Source of the DNA: Planktotalea sp.
Lineage (GTDB): Bacteria; Pseudomonadota; Alphaproteobacteria; Rhodobacterales; Rhodobacteraceae
Assembly (NCBI RefSeq): GCF_018607995.1
Contig: NZ_JABBAL010000006.1
Span: forward strand, 1 to 64,000
DNA: 64,000 nucleotides
Direction: 5' to 3'
A program made the translations under genes and the position numbers. Below are positions 35,531-44,013 of this stretch, piece after piece. The notes beneath the pieces are model-generated. The model was not told the origin of the DNA, searched no databases, and was given only the letters and a program-made list of their open reading frames with translations. Position 1 is the first letter of the stretch. Each line of letters opens with the position of its first letter.

Positions 35531-36379
35531 ATGAAACTTCTCCGCTACGGCCCTATTGGCGCCGAAAAACCCGGTCTTCTGGATAATGCAGGTCTGCTGC
35601 GTGATCTGTCTGCGCATGTGGATGATATCACTGGTAACACGCTGGATGACGCAACCCTCGCAAAGCTGCGCGCGCTTGATCCAGCAGATTTGCCCGTCGT
35701 TGAGGGTGAGCAACGCATCGGGGCCTGTGTCGGCAATATCGGCAAGTTCTTGTGTATCGGTCTTAACTACTCCGACCATGCAGCTGAGACGGGCGCGGAA
35801 ATCCCAAAGCATCCGATCCTGTTTTTTAAAGCGAACTCCGCTATCGTTGGGCCTTACGATGATGTGGTCATGCCACGTGGATCGGAGCAGACCGATTGGG
35901 AGGTCGAGCTTGGCGTGGTTATCGGCAAAGAAGCAAAATACGTCAGCAAAGAAAACGCGCTTGAGTATGTTGCGGGCTATTGCATCGTAAATGACGTCTC
36001 AGAGCGGCACTATCAGGCGAATTTGACGGGCCAATGGACCAAGGGCAAATCCTGCGACACTTTTGGGCCAACAGGTCCGTGGATGGTGACGCGTGATGAA
36101 GTCGGTGATCCCCAAAACCTCGCTATGAGTTGCGATGTAAATGGCAAGCGCATGCAGACGGGTAACACCAAGACGATGATCTTCACCGTCGCGGAAATCA
36201 TCGAACACCTTAGCCAGCTTTTCACCCTGCATCCGGGTGATGTGATCACGACTGGCACCCCTCCCGGCGTTGGCCTTGGTATCAAACCTGAGCCTATTTT
36301 CCTTAAGAAAGGCGACGTCATGGACCTGACCATCGAAGGTCTCGGACACCAGCGCCAGAAGGTTGATCAAGATGCCTGA
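35531..36379 (+). CDS. Fumarylacetoacetate hydrolase-family protein, probable 2,4-diketo-3-deoxy-fuconate/rhamnonate hydrolase
   Basis: A 282-residue FAH-fold hydrolase. Family blocks are CIGLNYSDHAAE, FFKANSAIVGP, DWEVELGVVIGK with metal-binding Glu residues, NDVSERHYQ and TGTPPGVGLG. It is the usual partner of the preceding SDR, cleaving a 2,4-diketo-3-deoxy acid to pyruvate and a hydroxy acid. AGGAA precedes the ATG. It overlaps the next gene by 8 bp. Confidence 0.82.
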   Translation: MKLLRYGPIGAEKPGLLDNAGLLRDLSAHVDDITGNTLDDATLAKLRALDPADLPVVEGEQRIGACVGNIGKFLCIGLNYSDHAAETGAEIPKHPILFFKANSAIVGPYDDVVMPRGSEQTDWEVELGVVIGKEAKYVSKENALEYVAGYCIVNDVSERHYQANLTGQWTKGKSCDTFGPTGPWMVTRDEVGDPQNLAMSCDVNGKRMQTGNTKTMIFTVAEIIEHLSQLFTLHPGDVITTGTPPGVGLGIKPEPIFLKKGDVMDLTIEGLGHQRQKVDQDA

Positions 36380-37295
36380 TCTATTGCAAATCGGCGGCAT
36401 CACGGATGCGATGCAAGCGCGACTTGAAGTTGCGTTCACGATCCATCAGCTCGACAATTTCGAGCCGGAAAAGATCACCCATGTCATTACCAACGGTCAT
36501 GACGGGGTGAACCCGGACTTGATGACCTCGCTCACCAATCTGAAGGTAATCAGCGGCTATGGCGTGGGCTATGACGCGGTTGATGCAAATGAAGCCGCGC
36601 GGCGCGGTATCTATGTGACGCACACGCCAAACGTGCTCAACGAAGAAGTGGCAACGACTGCACTTTTGCTGATGTTGACCTGCTATCGTGAAGCGCTGCG
36701 AGACGATGCTTATGTGCGCTCTGGCGCGTGGGAAACAAAGGGCAACGCACCTTTAACACGCTCTGCGGAAAATCAAACCGTCGGCATCTTGGGGTTGGGC
36801 CGCATTGGGCAAGCGATTGCCAATAAGCTCGCACCTTGGAACGCGAATATCGTTTATCATTCTCGCAATAAAAAGGACGTGTCCTACACTTATTACGACA
36901 ATCTCACCACTATGGCGCTTGATTGTGATGTGCTGATTTGCATCACACCGGGTGGTCCATCCACCAACAAGATCGTCAACAAAGAGGTGATGGAAGCACT
37001 TGGCCCAACAGGAACGCTGATCAACGTCAGCCGAGGTTCAGTCGTGGATGAAGCAGCGATGATTGAAGCGCTACAAATGGGTACTATGGGTTGGGCTGGC
37101 CTTGATGTGTTCGAGGCGGAACCAAGCGTACCCCAAGCCCTGCGCGATCTGCCCAACACGGTTTTGCTGCCACATGTTGGCAGTGCCACAGTGGAAACCC
37201 GCGCTGCAATGGGCGCATTGACGGTGGATAACTTGCTCCAGCATTTGAAAGACGGCAATGTGATCAGCGCCGTTCCCGAATGCGCGCATTTGTGA
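36372..37295 (+). CDS. D-isomer-specific 2-hydroxyacid dehydrogenase (glyoxylate/hydroxypyruvate reductase-like)
   Basis: About 307 residues from ATG 36372 (MPDLLQIGGITDAM), overlapping the hydrolase stop by 8 bp; the track start is a TTG. It has GYGVGYDAVD, the NAD loop GLGRIGQAI (about 142-150), NVSRGSVVDE with the active-site Arg (about 221), and the HVGSATVETR histidine (about 273). It would reduce glyoxylate or hydroxypyruvate, or oxidise a D-2-hydroxyacid made by the hydrolase. Confidence 0.87.
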   Translation: MPDLLQIGGITDAMQARLEVAFTIHQLDNFEPEKITHVITNGHDGVNPDLMTSLTNLKVISGYGVGYDAVDANEAARRGIYVTHTPNVLNEEVATTALLLMLTCYREALRDDAYVRSGAWETKGNAPLTRSAENQTVGILGLGRIGQAIANKLAPWNANIVYHSRNKKDVSYTYYDNLTTMALDCDVLICITPGGPSTNKIVNKEVMEALGPTGTLINVSRGSVVDEAAMIEALQMGTMGWAGLDVFEAEPSVPQALRDLPNTVLLPHVGSATVETRAAMGALTVDNLLQHLKDGNVISAVPECAHL

Positions 37296-37314
37296 TCAAA
37301 ACTGGCGATGATGA

Positions 37315-37905
37315 ATGATTGAGTTCATCATCGCCGTCGTCTTTCTTCTTATCACCCCCGGCCCCGGCGTTTTGACCACGGCGGGCATTGGGGCTGCATA
37401 CGGTTATCGCGCGGGACTTGGCTTTGTGGGCGGGCTCATGCTTGGTGGATTCATCAACATGATGATCGTTATCTCCGGCCTCGCCGCACTGATTCTAGCG
37501 ATACCATCGCTACGTCTCGTCTTGCTTATCGGCTCTGTCGCTTATCTGCTCTACCTTGCATGGCGTATCGCAAGCGCTGGGGCGAAAGTCGGGTTTGCCC
37601 CAGCAGATACCCCGCTTGGGCTCAAGAACGGTTTGATGCTGCAATTCATCAACCCAAAGGCCTACGTCGTTAGTACAACACTGTTTTCGGGATTTATTTT
37701 CCTACCAGAAAGCCCCGTTTTGGAAGTCGTTCTAAAGCTTATCGTGTTCAATCTGATCTGGCTGCCTATTCATCTGGTATGGCTCGGGTTTGGCGCGAAA
37801 ATCGGTAGCCTCAACCTGCCCCAGAGCCGCCAGCGCGCGATCAATATCGGTATGGCGCTGGCCTTGGTTGCGGTTGTGGGTATCGCCCTTTGGACTTCCC
37901 TCTAG
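37315..37905 (+). CDS. LysE/RhtB-family exporter
   Basis: A 196-residue inner-membrane protein with about six hydrophobic helices. The N-terminal TPGPG motif and LMLQFINPKAYV segment are typical of LysE-family exporters of amino acids or small metabolites. It is the last gene of the SDR-FAH-dehydrogenase operon, so it may vent an acid or amino-acid by-product. Its TAG stop shares CTAG with the convergent idnO stop. Confidence 0.86.
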   Translation: MIEFIIAVVFLLITPGPGVLTTAGIGAAYGYRAGLGFVGGLMLGGFINMMIVISGLAALILAIPSLRLVLLIGSVAYLLYLAWRIASAGAKVGFAPADTPLGLKNGLMLQFINPKAYVVSTTLFSGFIFLPESPVLEVVLKLIVFNLIWLPIHLVWLGFGAKIGSLNLPQSRQRAINIGMALALVAVVGIALWTSL

Positions 37906-38669
37906 AGCGAGGCGGTGATTCCGCCATCCACATAAAGCGTGTGCCCGTTGACGAAACTCGCCCCCTTTGAGGATAGGAAAATCGCGGCCCCAACCAACTC
38001 TTCAACATTGCCCCACCGCCCTGCAGGTGTGCGTTTGGCCAGCCAAGCGCTGAACTCATCATCCGCCACAAGCGCCGCGTTAAGAGGCGTATCAAAATAC
38101 CCCGGCGCGATAGCGTTGCAATTTAGACCGTGCTGCGCCCAATCCGTCGCCATGCCTTTCGTGAGGTTGGCAACTGCGCCTTTGGTTGCGGTGTAGGGTG
38201 CGATTCCTGGCCGTGCAAGCGCAGTCTGCACCGAGGCGATGTTGATAATTTTGCCGGTGCCACGCGCGATCATGTGACGTGCTACAGCTTGGCCCACGTG
38301 AAAGACGCTCGCCACATTGGTTTGTAAAAGGCGCTCGAACGCATCGGCTGGGAAATTTTCCAGCTCTGTGCGGTGTTGCATACCTGCGTTATTGATCAAG
38401 ATATCAATCGGGCCATTGGCGGCCTCGAACCCGTCAACAGCACTGCGCACGCCCTCATGATCCGTTGCATCAAACGCAAGCTGATGCACAGTTGCGCCTT
38501 CTTCTGCCAGCGCCTTTGCAGCACTCGCGAGTTTGTCTTCATCGCGGCCATTTAGCACAATTTCAGCACCCACACCCGCCAGTCCACGTGCCAGCGCAAA
38601 GCCAATCCCTTGGCTAGAGCCCGTAATCAGCGCGCGCTGGCCTGTAAGGTCAAACATTTGAAGCGACAT
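37902..38669 (-). CDS. idnO: Gluconate 5-dehydrogenase (5-keto-D-gluconate 5-reductase), SDR
   Basis: About 255 residues from ATG 38669 (MSLQMFDLTGQRALITGSSQG), with AGGAAA upstream; the track start extends into the idnD side. Features are GSSQGIGFALA, NNAGMQHR, ASVQ and YTATKGAV catalytic residues, and APGYFDTPLNAAL, as in IdnO. It reduces 5-keto-D-gluconate to D-gluconate. It is divergent from idnD, which makes its substrate. Confidence 0.87.
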   Translation of the reverse strand: MSLQMFDLTGQRALITGSSQGIGFALARGLAGVGAEIVLNGRDEDKLASAAKALAEEGATVHQLAFDATDHEGVRSAVDGFEAANGPIDILINNAGMQHRTELENFPADAFERLLQTNVASVFHVGQAVARHMIARGTGKIINIASVQTALARPGIAPYTATKGAVANLTKGMATDWAQHGLNCNAIAPGYFDTPLNAALVADDEFSAWLAKRTPAGRWGNVEELVGAAIFLSSKGASFVNGHTLYVDGGITASL

Positions 38670-38695
38670 AGAAAATTTCCTTTGATCATTTGCGT

Positions 38696-38712
38696 CAAGT
38701 AAACGTAACTTG
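38696..38712. promoter_or_regulatory. Candidate operator in the idnO-idnD divergent region
   Basis: CAAGT-AAACGTA-ACTTG is a perfect 5-bp inverted repeat with a 7-bp spacer, in the 69-bp gap between the divergent starts. The binding protein is unknown. Confidence 0.3.
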
Positions 38713-38738
38713 GCACGACTTGTACAGGGAAACCAAAC

Positions 38739-39779
38739 ATGCACAGCGCCAATCCATCCATCGTCATTCATGCCGCCCGCGATCTACGCGTAGAAGAGCG
38801 CAACACGCCAGTCATCGGTGCGGGCCAAGTCTTGATCGAGATGCAGGCAGGCGGTATTTGTGGTTCGGATTTGCACTACTACAACCATGGTGGATTTGGC
38901 CCGATCCAATTGCGCGAACCTATGGTTCTTGGGCACGAGGTGTCAGGCAAAATCATTGCAATTGCAAATAATGTCAGCGGCTTATCTGTTGGTCAGCTTG
39001 TCGCGGTGTCGCCGTCACGCGCATGTCAGTCTTGTGAATATTGCCTCAAGGGTCAGCAAAATCACTGCCTCAACATGCGTTTTTACGGCAGTGCGATGCC
39101 CTTTCCACATATCCAAGGGGCATTCCAGAAAACCCTCGTGGCGGATGCCTCGCAATGCGTGCCAGCGGATGGGCTAACCGCAGCGCAAGCGGCTATGGCC
39201 GAACCCCTCGCCGTGTGTTTGCATGCGGTGAAACAAGCGGGCGATCTGATGGGCCAAACCGTGCTGGTCACGGGTTGCGGACCAATTGGCTGCCTGAGTA
39301 TCCTAGCCGCGCGCCGTTCGGGCGCGGCACATATAATCGCGACTGACCTTTCTGACTTCACACTTGGCAAAGCGCGCGAGTGCGGTGCTGATGTGGCATT
39401 GAATACCGGGACAGACCCAAAGGCATTGGCCCTTTATCAAAGCGATAAAGGTCAAATCGACGTGCATCTTGAATGCTCCGGCGCTGCAGCCGCGCTTGCA
39501 GCAGGCGTTGCGTGTTTACGCCCCAAAGCTACGCTTGTGCAGCTTGGACTTGGCGGGGATATGACCGTACCCATGCAGGCGATGACCGCGAAAGAGATCA
39601 CCTTGCGCGGATCTTTCCGCTTTCACGAGGAATTCGCGACAGCCGTGCAAATGATGCAAAGTGGTTTGATAAAGGTTGACCCGTTGATCACCCATAGCTT
39701 TGATATCGCTGACGCGGTTGAAGCGTTTCATACCGCAAGTGATCGCAGCAGTGCCATGAAAGTTCAGTTAACGTTTTAA
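38739..39779 (+). CDS. idnD: L-idonate 5-dehydrogenase, zinc-dependent
   Basis: A 346-residue medium-chain zinc alcohol dehydrogenase. The catalytic Zn site is GGICGSDLHYYNHGG and GHEVSG, the structural zinc lobe is CQSCEYCLKGQQNHC (four cysteines), and the NAD loop is VTGCGPIGCL (about 174). These match L-idonate 5-dehydrogenase, which makes 5-keto-gluconate for IdnO. A PhyH oxygenase follows after 18 bp, an unusual partner. Confidence 0.87.
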   Translation: MHSANPSIVIHAARDLRVEERNTPVIGAGQVLIEMQAGGICGSDLHYYNHGGFGPIQLREPMVLGHEVSGKIIAIANNVSGLSVGQLVAVSPSRACQSCEYCLKGQQNHCLNMRFYGSAMPFPHIQGAFQKTLVADASQCVPADGLTAAQAAMAEPLAVCLHAVKQAGDLMGQTVLVTGCGPIGCLSILAARRSGAAHIIATDLSDFTLGKARECGADVALNTGTDPKALALYQSDKGQIDVHLECSGAAAALAAGVACLRPKATLVQLGLGGDMTVPMQAMTAKEITLRGSFRFHEEFATAVQMMQSGLIKVDPLITHSFDIADAVEAFHTASDRSSAMKVQLTF

Positions 39780-39797
39780 GGCCGGGGAGGGCCGGTG

Positions 39798-40619
39798 ATG
39801 AAAGATCTGCAAAGCACATATGAGGCTAACGGTTTTGTGGTGCCTCTGGATATCCTCACACCGACTGAGGCCCTTGCCCTGCGCGCAGATTTTGAAGCTG
39901 CCGAAGCAGAGCTCGCGGACGATCCCGCAAAGCTGAAACTGCTTTATGCTTACCCAGATCGCTTACTGCCGAGCTTTGACGCTCTCGTGCGCCATCCCAA
40001 ACTGATTGAGGCTGCATCCCGCATTTTGGGTCCTGATCTTATCGTGTGGAGCGGCGCTTTGTTTGTTAAAGAAGCCCACTCACCAAAAATTATTTCTTGG
40101 CATCAAGACCTGACCCATTGGGGTTTAGATGACGCGGAAGAAGTTACGCTTTGGGTGGCAATTTCCGACGCGCCTGTTGAGGCAGGTTGTATGAAATTCG
40201 TGCCCGGTTCACACAAACAACGCATTGTTCCGCATATTGATACGTTCAGCGAAAACAACCTCTTATCCCGTGGTCAAGAAATCGCAGTGAATGTGCGCGA
40301 AGAGGATGCTGTGCACGCCGCGTTAAAAGCGGGGCAAGCCTCGATGCACCACGGGCATCTTTTTCACGCGTCTGATCCCAACACTACAGATGATCGCCGC
40401 ATTGGCACGGCCATTCGCTTTATTAAACCCGCAATGCGCCAAGAGGACGGCACTAAATCCTTGGTAGCGCTGGTCGCGGGGCAGGATGACTACGGTCATT
40501 TCGAGCTTGCCGCACCACCCAAAGGTCGTTTGCACCTTGATGATTTCGAGATCTGCCACCAAGATGCAGAGCGTAAACACGCGATCTTGTTCAAAGGTGC
40601 AGACCCCAGCAAGATGTAA
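39798..40619 (+). CDS. PhyH-family Fe(II)/2-oxoglutarate oxygenase (third copy)
   Basis: A 273-residue oxygenase from ATG 39798, with GGGGAGG upstream; a GTG at 39795 is an alternative. The iron triad is in SWHQDLTHWG (H about 102, D about 104) and HHGHLFHASDP (distal His about 190). The DRRIGTAIRFI arginine would bind 2-oxoglutarate. FVPGSHK is the family loop. Cotranscribed with idnD and a peroxiredoxin-like gene. The substrate is unknown. Confidence 0.85.
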   Translation: MKDLQSTYEANGFVVPLDILTPTEALALRADFEAAEAELADDPAKLKLLYAYPDRLLPSFDALVRHPKLIEAASRILGPDLIVWSGALFVKEAHSPKIISWHQDLTHWGLDDAEEVTLWVAISDAPVEAGCMKFVPGSHKQRIVPHIDTFSENNLLSRGQEIAVNVREEDAVHAALKAGQASMHHGHLFHASDPNTTDDRRIGTAIRFIKPAMRQEDGTKSLVALVAGQDDYGHFELAAPPKGRLHLDDFEICHQDAERKHAILFKGADPSKM

Positions 40620-40639
40620 ACATACCAAAAGGACATATA

Positions 40640-41155
40640 ATGAGCAGCCCTAAACCAAACGTTGGTCAACCCCTTGATCCAATGAGTTTTAACCATGTCG
40701 ATGGCGGCACACGCAGTATTGGTGAAGGTGGTGATCGCTGGAGCGTTTTATTCGTGTATCGCGGCAAACATTGCCCGCGCTGCAAGCGTTATCTCAACAA
40801 ACTCGAAGCTGCCCTGCCAGCATGGCAAGAACACATGGATGTATTGGTTGTCTCTGCCGACACGCAAGAAAAAGCCGACGCTGACAAAGCCGAATTCGGG
40901 TGGAGCTTTGATCTATGCTACGGTCTAACTGTCGATCAAATGCGCGCCTTGGGTGTTTATGTGTCCGAACCCTTGTCAGAGGCCGAAACCGATGCGCCTT
41001 TCGCAGAGCCCGGTACTTTTGCGATGCGCCCTGACGGGACCTTGATGTTGGTCGACATCTCCAACGGTCCAGCCTCGCGCCCTGACTTGGAAGAATTCCT
41101 CGACGGAATGATCTTCAACATCACCAACGATCGTCCTGTGCGTGGTTTAGCCTAA
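40640..41155 (+). CDS. Peroxiredoxin/AhpC-TSA-like thiol protein
   Basis: A 171-residue thioredoxin-fold protein of the AhpC/TSA redoxin type. The active segment YRGKHCPRCKRYLN places cysteines at 45 and 48, a CxxC rather than the usual single peroxidatic Cys motif. There is no signal peptide, so it is cytoplasmic. It lies 21 bp behind the oxygenase and may deal with peroxide from uncoupled turnover (inference). It overlaps the convergent pseudogene by 9 bp. Confidence 0.75.
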   Translation: MSSPKPNVGQPLDPMSFNHVDGGTRSIGEGGDRWSVLFVYRGKHCPRCKRYLNKLEAALPAWQEHMDVLVVSADTQEKADADKAEFGWSFDLCYGLTVDQMRALGVYVSEPLSEAETDAPFAEPGTFAMRPDGTLMLVDISNGPASRPDLEEFLDGMIFNITNDRPVRGLA

Positions 41156-41911
41156 GGCTTTCATCCAAGCTAAGCTTTCTGCGGTTGGGCCGTTGGGCCG
41201 ACATTCGGCACCCAGCGGTTTCTTCCGCCCCAAGGCATCAAGCTGCTTAAAAATCGCTTTGTAACCCAATGTTCCCTGCTTAGGTGCGCCGCGATCAGGG
41301 ACGGGTGCAAGTTGGATGTAACCGATGATTGGCAACAGTCTTGCCAGATGCGCGCCGACATCGCCCTCTGTGCGGGCGACATGGTAGCAATCAAACATAA
41401 GGGGCAGGTTTGCGGCGCTTGTGTCAGCAATAATCTCCGCGGCTTACGCGAAAGTGCCTAGGAAATAACCTGGCACATCATTGGCGTTGAGTGATTCAAT
41501 CAAAATCGTGAGGTCATGTGTCTGCGCCATCTCGCACGCCACTTTGAGATTGCTAACGAAGGTCACATGCGTCGCTCGTCCGCGTTCATTTCCAGCCATC
41601 ACTTGGACCGCACGCGCGCCGATCACTTTGGCATATTCTATAGCTTCTGAGATCGCGGCAAGCGCATCTGCCTAGCGTCCTACCAACGCACTAAGCCCGT
41701 TTTCGCCCGCCTCCACATCCCCGCGCCGCAAGTCCAAGCCAAGCATCGGCAATCCTGTTTCTATAAGGGCAGCCTACACAACTTGGGCGGGAACGTCATA
41801 GGTTCAATGACACGTTACAGTGTCAAACCCTGCGGTCTTTGCCGCAAGGATTGCCTAAGCCAGCGGATATTTTGTCCATATAAATCCAAGGTTGGCAGAA
41901 AATTTGGTCAT
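41147..41911 (-). pseudogene. Hydroxypyruvate isomerase-family (Hyi/OtnI) pseudogene with five in-frame stops
   Basis: A single continuous minus-strand frame from ATG 41911 (MTKFSANLGFIW) to the stop at 41147 reads as a full-length, about 254-codon Hyi/OtnI-type TIM-barrel isomerase. Five internal stops interrupt it: TAG 41857, TGA 41806 (replacing the W of CHWPY), TAG 41776, TAG 41674 and TAA 41446 (5' bases on the minus strand). No frameshift is seen. The ORF track shows only the fragments 41147-41398 and 41444-41626. The family isomerises hydroxypyruvate or 2-oxo-tetronates, and the latter would fit denD/ltnD nearby. Confidence 0.88.
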
Positions 41912-41972
41912 GCTTGCCACCCTTTTGAGTTTTCACATCACAGGGGACAGGTTAGCCGATCACGAACGAACC

Positions 41973-42371
41973 TTACGGTGCAATATAGGCCGTCGCTTCG
42001 ATCTCGAGCAGCGCTTCATCTTCAACGAGCCCCGCAACAACCAACATCGACATCGCCGGAAAGTGGCGACCAAGAACGCGGCGATAGACGTCACCAATTT
42101 CACGCTGGCGCACAATATACTCGGATTTATCGGTAACAAACCAAGTCAAACGTGTGATGTTCTCGACCCGCCCACCTGCGGCTTCAACAACGGTCACGAT
42201 ATTGCACAATGCCTGCTCCATCTGACCAATGAAGTCGTGGGTTTCAAAGATTTGCTCCGCAGTCCAGCCGATTTGCCCGCCAACATAGAGCGTTCCATCC
42301 GGCGCGAGCATGCCGTTGGCATACCCTTTGGCCTTGGCCCATCCGTCTGGCTGTATCACTGCATTGGTCAT
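41973..42371 (-). CDS. RidA/YjgF-family enamine/imine deaminase
   Basis: About 132 residues from ATG 42371 (MTNAVIQPDGWAKAKGY), with GGAG 6 bp upstream; the track start is 36 bp earlier inside the ligase gene. It has the RidA fold with YVGGQIGW and the VEDEALLEIEATAYI C-terminus. RidA proteins hydrolyse reactive enamines or imines. It is the last gene of the 2-aminobenzoate operon, where ring reduction leaves an amino-substituted cyclohexene. Removing that amino group is a plausible job. Confidence 0.83.
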   Translation of the reverse strand: MTNAVIQPDGWAKAKGYANGMLAPDGTLYVGGQIGWTAEQIFETHDFIGQMEQALCNIVTVVEAAGGRVENITRLTWFVTDKSEYIVRQREIGDVYRRVLGRHFPAMSMLVVAGLVEDEALLEIEATAYIAP

Positions 42372-42396
42372 TTTGAACTCCGCATTTAGAGGCGTT

Positions 42397-44013
42397 TTAT
42401 GCGTCATCTTTCAGCAAATAACGCTGGATTTTTCCGGTCTGGGTCTTGGGCAACGCATCGATAAATCTAATGTCCCTTGGGTATTTATATGGCGCAATCG
42501 TTGCTTTCACGTGATCTTGCAAAATATTGGCAGTTTCAGAAGTGGGAGCTGCGTCAGCCAAAACGATATGGGCTTGAACGATCATGCCCCGCTCCGCATT
42601 AGGTGCGCCTACAACAGCACATTCGCGCACGGCCGGATGTGACAAAAGCGCGGCTTCGACCTCTGGGCCAGCGATATTGTATCCCGAAGAGATGATCATA
42701 TCATCGCTCCGCGCCAAGAAGTGCAAATAGCCATCTGCGTCCATTTTGAATGAATCGCCTGTGACGTTCCAACCCTCCAACACGTAGCCTGGCTGTCTAT
42801 CATCATTCAGATATCGACACCCGGTTGGACCGCGCACCGCAAGACGCCCAACCTCTCCTCGCGCAACCTCTTCGCCGTTTTCATCAATGATCTTCGCCTC
42901 ATAGCCTGTCACAGGCTTTCCCGTGCAAGCCGGTTTATGATCATCAAAGCGATTGGAAATGAAGATATGCAACATTTCCGTCGCACCGATCCCATCGAGC
43001 ATCGGTTTGCCAGTTTTTGCCATCCAATCGTCATAAACCGGAGACGGTAAGGTTTCACCTGCAGACACCGCCGCGCGCAGGCTGCTGAGGTCCGCACCTT
43101 GCTCTATCGCCTCTAACATCACGCGGTAGGCAGTGGGTGCGGTAAAGCAGACGGTCGCTTTATATTTTTGTATAATCTCGATCATGTTGGGTGGCGATGC
43201 GGCTTCCAGCAAGGTTGCCGTCGCACCAAACCGCAACGGAAAAATCGCAAGGCCACCAAGGCCGAACGTGAATGCCAAGGGCGGTGAGCCAACAAAGACA
43301 TCCTCTGGCGTGACCTGCAACACCTCGCGCGCATAGCCATCGGCCACTATCAACAGATCCCGGTGAAAGTGCATCGTCGCTTTGGGAGCCCCCGTCGTGC
43401 CCGATGTGAAGCCGAGCAAGGCCACATCATCACGTCCGGTCTGAACCGCGTCAAACCTGACAGGTTTTTCTAGCGCAAGCCTATCCAGAGTCGCATCGTG
43501 ATTGGATGTGCCATCGAAATCGACAAGTTGCGTGAGATGGCTGCTCGCGTCCCGACAGATCTGCATTTCCTTCAGCAAACGACTGTCGCACAGCGCATGC
43601 GTGATTTCTGCTTTGTTGACGATCTGCCCCAGCTCCATCGCGCGCAGCATCGGCATCGTGTTCACCACAACCGCTCCTACCTTTGTCGCGGCAAGCCAGC
43701 ACGCAACCATCGCAGGATTGTTCGCAGACCGGATCAGCACGCGATTGCCCGCTTTCACACCAAGATTGTCGACCAACACATGCGCAAGCCGATTAGTCCA
43801 ATCCGCCAATTCTTTGTAAGTGCGTTGCCGTCCATTCCCGATAAGCGCCGTATGATCGCCAAACCCTTTTGCGACCATCGCATCGGTCAATTCAACGCCT
43901 GCGTTCAGCTGTTCAGGATAGTCGAACCCTTCCAAATTAAACTCTGGCCATTGCTCTAACGGGGGCAAGTTATCGCGGGCAAAAGTGTCGAGATGGGCGC
44001 TGGCACTTAACAT
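42397..44013 (-). CDS. 2-aminobenzoate (anthranilate)-CoA ligase, AMP-forming
   Basis: A 538-residue acyl-adenylate ligase of the benzoate/2-aminobenzoate-CoA group. The P-loop is [19 protein letters not shown] (about 203-221), the adenine motif DGIGATEML, the hinge [10 protein letters not shown], and the C-terminal catalytic lysine is in [13 protein letters not shown]. It activates anthranilate (or a related aromatic acid) to its CoA ester. Its start overlaps the acyl-CoA dehydrogenase stop by 7 bp. The operon context favours anthranilate. Confidence 0.85.
   Translation of the reverse strand: MLSASAHLDTFARDNLPPLEQWPEFNLEGFDYPEQLNAGVELTDAMVAKGFGDHTALIGNGRQRTYKELADWTNRLAHVLVDNLGVKAGNRVLIRSANNPAMVACWLAATKVGAVVVNTMPMLRAMELGQIVNKAEITHALCDSRLLKEMQICRDASSHLTQLVDFDGTSNHDATLDRLALEKPVRFDAVQTGRDDVALLGFTSGTTGAPKATMHFHRDLLIVADGYAREVLQVTPEDVFVGSPPLAFTFGLGGLAIFPLRFGATATLLEAASPPNMIEIIQKYKATVCFTAPTAYRVMLEAIEQGADLSSLRAAVSAGETLPSPVYDDWMAKTGKPMLDGIGATEMLHIFISNRFDDHKPACTGKPVTGYEAKIIDENGEEVARGEVGRLAVRGPTGCRYLNDDRQPGYVLEGWNVTGDSFKMDADGYLHFLARSDDMIISSGYNIAGPEVEAALLSHPAVRECAVVGAPNAERGMIVQAHIVLADAAPTSETANILQDHVKATIAPYKYPRDIRFIDALPKTQTGKIQRYLLKDDA

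Noticed and set aside
41444-41626. Separate small gene within the isomerase region
   Set aside because: It is a middle segment of the Hyi-type frame between two stops, not an independent gene.
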